Assembly (NCBI GenBank): GCA_963978905.1
Contig: OZ022257.1
Coordinates: 33,989,685 to 34,053,684 of the forward strand
Reading direction: 5' to 3'
Source: Trichostrongylus colubriformis
Lineage: Eukaryota; Nematoda; Chromadorea; Rhabditida; Trichostrongylidae
DNA length: 64,000 nt
The notes under the pieces are model-generated. The model saw only the letters and a program-made list of their open reading frames with translations. It ran no database searches and was not told where the DNA came from. The position numbers and the translations under genes were made by a program. This document shows positions 22,607-34,600 of this stretch, piece by piece. Position 1 is the first letter of the stretch; each line of letters opens with the position of its first letter.

Positions 22607-25600
22607 ATGGACCACCTCCTTGTGTATGCGGTGGCCGAATTACTGCTTTCGTTTCATATTTCGGTTTCAAATTTTGTCGTCCTTTACGTGTACAGCAGAA
22701 AGAAGTACGTGCGAACTGTCACGAACTCCTACATCTTCTCTTTAGCTTTGACAGACTTCTTAGCTGGTAAGTAGGTCAGATACCTATTCCTGGTTTTTCC
22801 CATTTTCTAAATTTTAAGAAAGTGAAGTCATTACAGGATGTCTGGGAATCCCGATTACCGTGATTTCGGTGATGACACGACGCCCCCATTCCTTCTATGG
22901 CTGCCTGTTTGTTCATCTGATTCTCTGCATTCTCTGCACTATTTCAACTTTTCATATGTTGGCAATTGCAATCGACAAGTACGTGACGATCTGCTGCCGA
23001 GACCAGCTCTTTCGCTCGAGGTAATCGTACTCGATTTGGTCTTGTCCTTCTATGAGCTGATCGCGGAAATCTGATTCCAATGTGGTACAATGAGCTCAGA
23101 GAACGACCATATTTTGCGGGTAGAATGAGTACCCATAGAACAGAGATTGAAATTTTGTTCTCGAAACAGGATCGCCCGTGTGAAAATATCCCGAGCACGT
23201 CGAGTTTAGAAGAAATTCGCGTAGTTTTTCGTTGAAATAGGAGCTCTTCGTAATCGAAACTTGCTGTGTTTGCGAATATGAGGCTAATGAACAAATACCA
23301 CTGTCACTGGTCTCTGACCAATTCTCCGCTTCGAGACGCACTTCGAAAGAGGTGAGATGCCATTAAAATAGCCTCAATCGTACTCTACGTTAATCCTCTT
23401 TGAACCATAATAACTTTTGGATCAATTTACTGCAAAGTCCATCATGTTATTTGTGATTCTTCTCTGGTTGCGCTGTACGAACAGCCGATTTTTTCCTAAT
23501 TGTGGACCGCATTAACGAGATTGCTGCCGGGATTCCACATTAATTCCAGTGACCCTTACTTTAGTAGGGCCATTTCACCGGCGAATGTCGCACGCAATTG
23601 GATACTTGAAGCAAAAAAAAGATGGAATGAAATGATTTTGATCTTTTGGTTCTTGATACCTGCTGATTTTCGCCGCAGTCAGCATCGAAGGTTGTTACTA
23701 GTATGCTGACTTGTGGGCAAAAGCTTCAGCCCCGTACGGGAATTTTGCCCACAATTCAGCATACTTATAACACCTTCCGCATCGCTGACTGTGGCAAAAA
23801 TCAGCAGCTATCAAAAATTAAATTACATCAAAATCAATGTCTACTCAAGCTTTCAGCTTCACGATTCGATGCCGATACCGGCTCAACACGTCATACGTGT
23901 GAGTGCTGATAAGCTGCTACAAATTTACCATTCAAAAGCTGAGTTAAAGGCACACGTCGCGCTAAATTGTGAGAGCTATCGCGCGTATCAAGGACGTAAA
24001 GGCCCTGCTTTACCCATCAGTGAAGAAAAATGAACCAAAACTCCTCATGACCACCAAAAACAAAGCTCCCTGCACTCAGTCCTCGTACAGTACTGGAGAT
24101 TAGAATTGGGGTTTTGCTCAATGATATAGCGCAAAATGCCACGATATCACCTGCTTTCTTGTTCAAGCTGCTTTCACTATCGAAGTCGCTGCCTTATCTT
24201 GTCCTATTGCAAGTTCCCTTCTCTACGTGAAAGTCACGTTGGAAATTTGTTCGTCAAAGGCCAGGTGTGATTCGGTTCTGTGGGCGCGGCTCGGTTGGGG
24301 TAGAGCGCGGCTATCGCCGCGAGGATGCACTATGGAGCCGCATCAAGGGTGCAGCCTGAGCAGTTATCCAAGGACCTACTTGCCCCAAGAAAGTAAGCTA
24401 CTGATCTAATTATCGCGTGGTGTGCCTTTAAGGTGGAAGGGGTGTCGGTAGTGTGTTGGAATTGAACTTTTATGGAAGCATTCACCAAAGGAAAGACCAC
24501 TATAGCGACATTCATAGTAGCCGATCGTGGGTGACTGAGTTTCAACCCCATCATCTAAGTCCACAAGGATGTGGAGCGCCTGTGAGTGTATGCTGTATCG
24601 CTCCTAGGCGAGCATAGTGCTTATGAAATTAAGCATTCGATCTGATCGATTTCTTCTTAGGATCAAGCATGTTAGCCCTACTCAGCGTCCCAGTGGCATT
24701 TGAATTGGATTGGACCCGCAGAATGATTCACAGGGTCCAGCAAAGAGGTGAAAACGCAGTGTTTCATTGCACCATTAAGTTCCAGAACCAGTTTGCTTGC
24801 CATGGAAGGATGAGAGACGTGGTTGCTGTGCTGCTTAATTGGAACCACTTCTCATTACACAGCTCCCTCACTGTTTCATATGTACTGTACCAGCAGTATT
24901 TCCTTTTGCCAAATCAAAAACACTTCGTGGCACTGGCCCTTTCCATTTGTGGACAACTAAGGAGCAAAATGTGCTTCCAGCAATAACCACGTTACCAGGT
25001 ATCACTGCACGGTACGATTACGTAAAAGGAGAAAAGCCAAAGTCATTTCCAAGAATAACAGCTCGTAAGTAGCACTTTCATCGGGAGAGATGGGATTCGA
25101 GCTCGAGAACGGGCCATAGTGTCCATTCAAAACCCCCGGGAGTTTGAGTGTGTGATGGGATTCACCCACGTTATTTGGAAGAAATTTTTGTGTATAGTGC
25201 GCACAGGGTAAAGCGACAAAAACATCAATTGCAGTAGAGTCAGGCGAAAGATTGTAAGTTCAGAATGTACTATGAATAATATTGAGCGTTTCTCAGTCTG
25301 CGTAAGGCGTCAATTGAAATTTTCCCGTCCTGCATCAACAGGAACTGCTCTTAACCCAATACGCAGCATTTTAAAATGGAAAGTCTCGACTGCTTTTCTC
25401 GTATGCTTATTTTTATTTGTCCTTTAGACATCATTGATTTCAGTTGTAAGTTTGAAGCTAGTTGTGCGTGGCAGTTTTAATTACGGTATGCCATCTCGGC
25501 TCCTGAACTTGTAATAATCTTGTGCACAATGGTGGTTTTGCCAGAAAGTACTCATGCCATTTGTTGTAAAAAATGAAGTAATGTGGTGTGACATTTTCTG

Positions 25601-28600
25601 ACTAATCCATCATTCAAATGAAGCTTTCCCTCTTCTTGTTATCCATTTAGACGCTATGAAGAGGAAAAAAATTTGCAAAAATGATGCTTGCAGCAAAACT
25701 TGCTTTTTTGAACTTTTGATGCTGTTGACGACTGTCATTTGGGTTATGAAAACGTGGAAGCACTTGGATCAAGCCATTTCAATAATATCTATCGGTTCGA
25801 AAAGGGCGAGCGAGTTTTTTTAATCAAAAGCAACAGGGAATACCAGAAGAGTAGGCATCTACATAGCTACTGCTCTTTAGATTTCTCCACTGATGGGAAC
25901 TTTGGCAACACTTCTTTCGTATTGACCGCTTCAGTACTTAACATACCGTAGATAGTTGGGCTCAGTTCAAACATATCATAGGACTTCCCACCATTCCTTT
26001 TCTAGACATCACACATTTTGGTCGCGAAGATACTTGTTATTTTCAGAAAGTGATGTGGGAAACCTTCATTCGGTTACATTCTTATGTATATGGAAATCCA
26101 GTTGCGGGGTTTTGATGCGAAAGCAGATGATTTTTGAAATTCCAAAGGGAATCGTGAAGTATAGCAAGTGAACGATGAGCTTTATAGGAGGTCGCAGTAG
26201 AATTATCAGCTGTTCAACCCTTGTTCGTAGTACTGAAAGCCGCACTTGGGATTGGTTCGTCGTGGATAAGACAATGTTCTAAAAATTTAGCTTGAGTTAT
26301 CCTCTCGAACTCTCGGTTTCTTTTTGAGTGAAGTGCTAGACTGGGAATGAATCAGCCTGGAGGAAATTTCCAGCGAGTTCACTTTAGTACGCTTTCTTAT
26401 AAACAGATTACACTCACATCGGATAAGAACGCTTTTTTGCTTTTCTTCGTAAAAAGCACAAGTTACACCTCTGGTATAGTTTGCTCCCAAAGAGAGGTTG
26501 TGCGATGCTAAAGCAGGTGGCAGATTGAAAAACCCCTTTTATATAGGCCGCAGACGCTCCTTCTTTCCGGAAATTTCGCCACTTGGGCATTCCCAGAACC
26601 GTAACTTTTATTTACATGACTCACCTTGGGAGTTCTCAGTACTCACGATACCCTACCACTGTCTTTGAACGGTCACAGTTCGATGCCTTCAGTGGCCGGG
26701 CAATCTTCGTAAAAGTCGCTTCTGTCCGTGAACTTTAAAAGAAAGAGGTGCTTCTTCGTTTGAATGCTCTAATTTTCGCGTGCAGCTCTGTGCGATCCAA
26801 TTCCATGAGGACAACTTGTCGCTCTTACTTCGGCAATGATTGGCCGAGGCCAGCTGATTTGAAATGATAAGTGTCATAAAATTACATGGCATAGAGCAGC
26901 ATCCATTATTTGTATTATATTCTGTGAGCGTTCACCATACACCCTTCACTTGGAGTTAATATTTATAGAAAGCACAGCATAAACGATCAGAACCACTTTT
27001 CCTTTTTCAATTCACGGAGCATGAATCGTCTTGCTACCCTCGCTCGTCACTTTCTTCCAGAAGAATGGAGGCCGTGTTTTCGCAATTCTTGCGGGTGGTT
27101 ATGCTTTGATAATCATTAAACATAAGCTTCTAAAAAAGTAAGCAGCTCGTTCACATCTGTGAACTATTTTGAGAAGATTTCAAAATTTCCCTTATTTACT
27201 TATCCACTTATCCATTCATCAACTTAGCAAGCGTTTCATAGCTCTATCGTGACATGATAGTGTCACTACTTCTTTTTTAAAGAAGATTCCAAAGTAGGGA
27301 AGATTGGATGGTATGACGGGTAATGATGGGAGGTGAGTGTTGCTCGAACCGTTCGGCCTTGGTGGTGGCTATAACCATCATTACATTTAAAGGTGTGCCT
27401 TAGCCGCCGCAACAGAATATTCCCATCACCCCGTGCTAGCGATCGCCTCAGACGGCCTTTTTTCTTCGAGCATTTGTATTTTGCCTGCATTTCCTTTTCC
27501 AGATATTCGTGTTGCTGTCAGCATCACGAGCATTCAAGTAAAAGTGCAACAAGGATTCACGCTGATCTCAGCCACCTGCTAGGTGGATTAACAAGTACAT
27601 ATTGCCAAAGTATTATGGTGCGTTGTAATGTTGTAAAAGGTTATAAGATTCTATAAGGCCTCGTGAACTTGTAGATTATAATTAGGTGTCATAGAACTTC
27701 GTCTTCGTGCTATCGCATTGAGGGGGGGGGCATTATTTAGTACTATTGGAGCATGCGATTGACAAGTGCCACAGCCTTCTGTGTTCTTTTTGTCCGACTC
27801 GTAGTCGAGGAGCTTCTTATTTTCTATCCGTCCTCTTTATATTCTTATAAAAGTAAATAATAGCAAGAAAGGCTTTTCTTTTTACGGCAGATATTTTCAA
27901 CCGGAAGAGGTAAGAGCGTTGGTCCCACGCTGATGTGGCATAGTCAAATCTAGAATTCGCAGCACCTTGAGATAGAGGCCAGAAGATTCTCATCACGTAT
28001 GGAAGCGAGACTACTGAAGTAACCCTACTGTAAGCAGCAAAGACTGAAAGTCTGTAGGAGTGTAATTGCTCGTCCGAAAATTCACAACTCGGTGCTACTG
28101 GAGCTAGAAGGACCAGCGCAATATGCTCTGCGGCTCTAACGATATGGTTAGAGCGCAGAGGAGTCATAGCGCCTGCCGAATCGGGTTCGAATTTTACAAA
28201 GAAACGATTTTGATTGAGCAAATTCGTGTTTTTTTCCATCCTATGTTAGCCTAAGCCTTGAAGAAGGAGATTCTCTTTCCCTAGGATGAGGCGAGTACGC
28301 GTAAGTGGTTGTTTAGTCAAGCTGAAGTGAATTTCTTGTTATATACTAATGGAAAATAATTTGATCGTTTTCTCAGTTGTGAATTTCTTGTTATATACTA
28401 ATGGAGGGGTAATTTAATCGTTTTCTCAATTAGTTAGCCTAGTATCTCGGCAAAATAACCTTGAGAGTGCCTATAAGCAGAAATTGGGCGCAACTTGTGC
28501 TTGTGTCGAGTGCCTCCCCCCTCCCCCTCCCCGCTAATTCCAGTAGCGCACACAACTCACCTGCATTCGCAGATCCTCATTTTTTGGAGTGTTATGAAGG

Positions 28601-31600
28601 GTAGTTTGAGACATCAGCGTGGGGGATCAGAATTGATAGCGACTGCAAAAATTGCTCGTAACTATAACAAGGTGTGCCGTGATATCGGGAATATTCAGTG
28701 CACTCCTTTCCGAATTATGGAAGGGGAACTTTTCAGTGCGCAATTGCCCTAATTGAAGTCTGTTTTTCTTCAATTTTCTGAAACTTCTCTGGTCGTTCTT
28801 CAATTTAAGTTACGGCACCTTTCAGCTATCACTACCTCAGAGCCCGCGCTCCAGTCAAAAAAGCTTTTTGCTGGAACTTCGCGCCTAGGGGTTTCGGGGT
28901 GCTGATCGCCAATATGACACTCCTTTGAGGCGCTGGCGCCGTTCAGCCACACTGCACACTACTAGTGTAGGTCTGAGCCCTAAGAAGAGAAGAAAACTAT
29001 CCTTCTCCTTTAAACCGTAGGGTGGAGGACGACAGCGGACGCCCCCAGCTACATTAGCAACACTACAGTTTGAATGAACAGTACGGGCGACATCTTGCCA
29101 AACGGCGTTCGCGCCAAAATTAAATGTCATTTCCGTGATCAGCACCCTAAATGACCCTATAAGACTATTTAAACGGGACTGGTAAAGTTGTTGCACCTAC
29201 ACGGTGCAATTACCCCGTGTCTGCGCTAACGTCAAAGGATGTCATGTTTGTGATCTGCGCCCAAACTATCTCCTATGGACAAATTTTGACTAAGAAAAAT
29301 TTTTTAACAATACATGGTATGTAGTAAAAGTTGAGTAGTGCCTGAGTTTCTTCTCAGTAGATTCAGCTGTATTGTCGTCGTGTCGTTATTATCTAAGTTA
29401 TTTACCATGAGCAAATTCGCTGGTGCCAATATTGCCGGTATAACACGATGAAGTCCAAAGGAGCTCATTACAAGTCGCTGTTGGCATAGTTCGAGATTAT
29501 TATGCATTATTATTAGGTTGATCGGAAAGTTTTGATAGGGTTTAGATTTTTTTCTATTACTCAGCAAGTAATGCAGGCTAATCAACAATATAATAACCAT
29601 CGTTAGTTATAACATTGTCCCACCCAAAGAGCAGGTCGCGATTTTCTTCTCCCAGAATTAGGAGGATTAGGAGTCAAAGAAGTCACCGACCACATGTTCA
29701 AGGTGACGAATTTTTTTTGCTAGGAAATCCTCAAGGGGCCGGGACAAGTGGTAATCTGAGGGGGCAGTATCAGGTGAATAGGGTGCATGTGGAACCGTGT
29801 CCCGACCTAGCTCCTCCAATTTTGCACAGGTCTCTTTACCTATGTGAGGGACCCGTGCAAAATTGGAAGAGCTAGGTTGAGACAAGGTTCCACATCCGTC
29901 CTATTCCCCTGACACTGCCCCTTCAGATTACCGCTTGTTCCGGCCCCCTAAGGCTTTCCTAGCAAAAAAAAATTCGTCAACTATGACCATCTTGGACAAG
30001 TGGTCGGTGACTTCTTTGACCCTAATCCTCCTAATTCTGGGAGAAGAGAATCGCTGACCTGCCCGTTGGGTGGGACAATGTTATAACTAACAATGGTTAT
30101 TATATTGTTGATTAGCCTGCATTACTCGCTGAGTTGTAAAATAAAATAGAAAAAAATCTCAACCCTATCAAAACTTTCGATCAGCCTAATACATTATCAC
30201 GTTATGTGGGCGCGCAGTAGTGTGCGCCAGCAAAGCTGATAGATAATGTGCTTCACCGAAAGTGAGTACAGTGACCAGAGTACAGTTACAGAGTAGCAGT
30301 GGTAAAAATTCCATTAGGATGTGAGCTACCGTCCAGTCCCTATCAAGATTACTCTATCTTTTATAGAGTGAGTTCCTCTCGGTAGTATGCCCTGACTGTC
30401 CAATTCGACCAGCTAAGCCACTGTGGTACCCGAATAGCGTCGCCGCAGGGTCCAAGCGCCGTGCCGGAAAATTTCATTTTGATAGAAATGTGTAGGAATC
30501 ACAAGAAATCAAGTTAAGGCACTGCACACGCTCATGAACTTGCAATAAGCGAAGTAGATTTTTTAAGCTGCTTATGAAGGAGTAGGAACCATGCTCCTAT
30601 GCTTCCTCAGACGCTTGTTCTCAAAAAGCACCGAGAGTAAATAAGTTTAGAGGAGGGGACGATGCATCATGTTCTTCTTCACAAATATTTTATCTGGAAC
30701 CCATCTTCCTTCGTTATCGGAATCTGGAAGTAGGTGATGTGTGATTGGAATCTCTGTTGGAAGGCGCGAATGGTGTAAGTTATTGGAAGATGCATTGACA
30801 GGCTTGACGAAGCGGTAGTCACTGGCTCACTCTAAGTTACGGGACACAAGAACTATGCAACTGCGTGGAGCACACACCAGAGGCTTCAGGGATCACCAGA
30901 AAAGCGAAAACGTCGGCTCTTTCAAGTCTCTCTGTTATAATGTCCACAGTCGGTATGTCTAATGTAAGACCTCCTGCATAATGATAGCAACAATCCGCAC
31001 ACAGCTTAAGGAGATTTTTTGTTTGAAGAAACTGAAATGGATGGCAAATCGAACAAGGTACTCAGTATCAGCCTTTATAAGTAGACGACTTCTGGAATGG
31101 ACAAACATTAAACCTTTTCTTTAACAGTGTTCCCCTGCATCACGACAATATTGGAAATATCGTTAGTGCTTGAAATGTCATCATTTGTTGCTAAATCTCA
31201 CAAGTGCTCACTTTAAGATCTATCCAATTCTTTGATCAGGAACATCGCACTAGTTTTCTGCGGGTGAGGCTACTCACGACAAAAAATCGCTTCGCGGTGT
31301 CGCACTCGCGGCGCCACCAGTACGACCGGCCGAATCGATTGCCCATGGGAGCCCTGCAGAGCGTAGCTGCGTCACCTCTGCGCTTCCATATATGGCACAC
31401 AGCCTCCTGGACCCATGCCACCCTGCCTCCTCCACCCATTCCACACTGCCTCCTACACCCATGCCACTCTACATACCTCCCCCACCCATGCCACACTACC
31501 TCGCTTAGAGGCTCCCATGCCCTGCCACTGGCACTCGCATCCGCCGCGCAGCTCTCCGCGAGCGGCCACACGATTTTTTGTCGTTAGTAGCCTCACCGTT

Positions 31601-34600
31601 TTCTGCAAGTATGCCAAGGGGTGGTGTGGCCACCCACACACGTGATGCGGGCTTCACCACGCACGACATGGCAGATCATCGGTGAAAAAACCTCTGTGCC
31701 ATGCATTTGACCAACTCATTGGACCAACTTGTTCCTGCGATGTAAAACCGCTTTACCTCAAACCGTTTGATACTGAATGCACTATCATGAAAGCAGTTCT
31801 CGAAGATGGGCGACGTACAGCTTTTACTGCGCTTTTTCACTTGAATGATCCCTCTTCAATTAAGGAACCTCCTTAGTCCGGGAATCAGGCTTATCTACGG
31901 CTTTATCCAACTTAGAGAGATGCTATTGTTTAGTCGACATCCCAGTAAACGCCGAGGGACTCAAGCTACGTCTTTGACAAATCAGACTCCACGTAGTTAC
32001 CAGATAGTAACCCTAGGAAATAGACGTGCAAAAGCTGCCTGAGTGTACAATTCTTGCTGACTGTTAACTGAAATAAGCACTTTAAACTTGTCATTTCCTG
32101 TCGAGCTATTTTTTTTTATTTATTTACAGTCCAGTTCCCGGAGGCTGGCCGGGTGTGGCCTACAGAGCTGGGTGAGAGTCTGTGGCAGGGTGAGAGAGAT
32201 CGATACAAGTCCGTAGGCCTCGCCCTGCCAGCCGTCGGGAAATGGACTGTATTCATGGATGCATAGACTCGCCAAACGTCAATTGAACAAATCAAAGCTT
32301 GCCCAATCTGAAAAATGTCACCCGAAGCACTCCTCCTTGAGCAATTAACAGTAAAATACTCTGAAACATGTGCAGTTCGATCTGCCTTTTTCGAAGTAAA
32401 CTACTCGGAGACGCTCCCGCTTACCATGAAGGGGCTCATTGACGAACACGTCCGTCTCCGAAAGAGTTCAACTTTTTGGCTTTGCTTTCCTAATTTGTTG
32501 GCCCTTCGCTATCGCACTATCCTCTCTAGTTTCATTCTCAACAATCTATCAAATATCCATCGGCGGTTCCGAGTGAATTTCTGTAAATTCCTCTGCCCTA
32601 CCCACCACGGGCTTGTCCCCATCTCCACTGGTTCTTTTTCAAGTAAAGTCGAACCTCCGCCAAACGTTGAAACTTTTCTTCCTCGCAAGCCACCACTGAC
32701 CACTCCCTTTTTTCTCCCGGTCTCTGAACAATTCTGGGAATAAATTGCTACAATGCACCAATTATCATCCGTCCAATATGGGCCGCTGTCCGCTCATTTT
32801 AAAGACATCATTAGGGGTAATGCGGTATGGAGAAATCCCTACAAGAAGTAACTCACATGGTAGTCCTGGGCCTAGGAACGCTATCTGTGGCGAAATCCCG
32901 GTGAAAAAGCGCCCCCCTGAGCTGTAGAAACGCCGCAAAACCCCGCAAACGCACTTATGCTCCGCCTCTTGACAGGTTGACCCCGCCTCCCGATGACGTA
33001 ATTCCCGATTGACTGGGGTGAGAGCGGTCAAGAAGATACGGCAGGATTGAAGGTTTTGCTGCGCGCTTTCGCAGTTTTAGCTTGAAGCTCACTCTGGAAA
33101 ATAGATGCTGTCGTATTTCCAAACATTCCCTTGTGTTTACTTGGCAACATGCCGATGGGAAACAAGATCAGACTACTTCCCTCTTGACAGACAGGTCGTC
33201 CGCGTCGAGAAGCAACGGTGGGAAGGGGGTCCTATTTCGCGGGTTTTTGGCCATTTCCATCCGTTTTTTCTCCTCTGTCCTGTTACTAGGCATCTCGACT
33301 TTCATATGCACTACTTCTTTTACTTTTCGTCCGACTTTCCCCTAATGATGCCTTTAAGTGTGTTTAAGACAGCATGGACACTGGCAATTTCTACCAATTT
33401 TTCGTGGTTTAGAGGCTGCTTAGTGATCTGGTTATGAGTTTTTGTTGTAAAGGCCAACCACTCGGGTCGGGCTCCACACTCTGGGCCCAGGCCTCTTTCA
33501 TGAATCTCAGAAAACCACATCTTTCCCCCACCTTTGGGTAATATTGGAACCCGATTACAATTTTCGGTCTGAAAGCTCGACATTTCAGTGCCCGCTACTC
33601 CCACCGTGGACGGAGCTTAAGTTTGTCCACGTGCGCGCTCACTCTTGTCCCATGCTCTACCCATCTCAAACTTGTCCCCATCTCCAGAGGCTGTTTTTCA
33701 TGTTATCCCTACTTTCGTGACAGGCGGTGAGACTGACGGACGGACGAAGCGTTTGATATATAGTAGTAGGGATAATGCGCTACCAAATAATCACTCTAAG
33801 CTGCATTTCTGACTTACAATTCTCCTGTTGTCTGGCTGAGAGATGAAATCTGCTCAGGGTCATCAATCACTCGGTGAAGCTTACAGAGATCAGACCACCT
33901 CTCATCACAACTACAGGTATGTTTTGAGTGATGCAAAAGCGGTGATAAGGAATATTTGAGGTTCCAATACACTATTCTTCATCCAGGAGGATCAGGAAGG
34001 AGAGGTTTTTGGTGAGGTCTACAATCACCAGTGAATAAACGGATGGTGGAATTGTTACAGGCAATATGCACAAATTCATTCAAACACATAGTACTGTTCG
34101 GCAGCTTGTTGCATGAGCTGTCAAGGAAACATTCTCACAGAATGAATGGAAAATCTTTATCCTGTAAGTGTAATCACCAGATATAGTACTTACCAAAGAC
34201 ACGGTTCCCAAATGTTGGAAAATTCGAAAAGTTTCGAAACTGGCATAGTTTTGTCGCAAGGTACCACCATAGTTTCAAAAAGATGGAAAGACGTCTTGGG
34301 AAACTGTGGGAAAATGCGATTGTGATCATCCGAACCGATGCTTTAGTGTGAATGAATTTTTGCATAAAAAAAAGCTAAAATTACGTTTGTCATCTATTGT
34401 GTTGAACGCGCTGTGAATTCTATGGTTTGGTTCAGAAACATAGTTCGTTAAACTCAACCACGGCATCGAAACGAGAAGAGCTAAGTTGTTACCAAAAAAC
34501 AGTTCTCAGCACTTTTCAATCCCATAATTATTCCTATGAAGGAAGATTTTGGAAACTCGGTTGCACATGAACCTCAAAACACTGAGCCCTCACGTGTAAG

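Noticed and set aside
28128..28200. Functional tRNA gene
   Set aside because: B box is good but the acceptor stem does not pair; treated as tRNA-like relic.
33082..33437. Hydrophobic frame that might be a receptor helix
   Set aside because: Inside a TIR MITE; the better TM4 exon is at 32432-32572 with matching phases.
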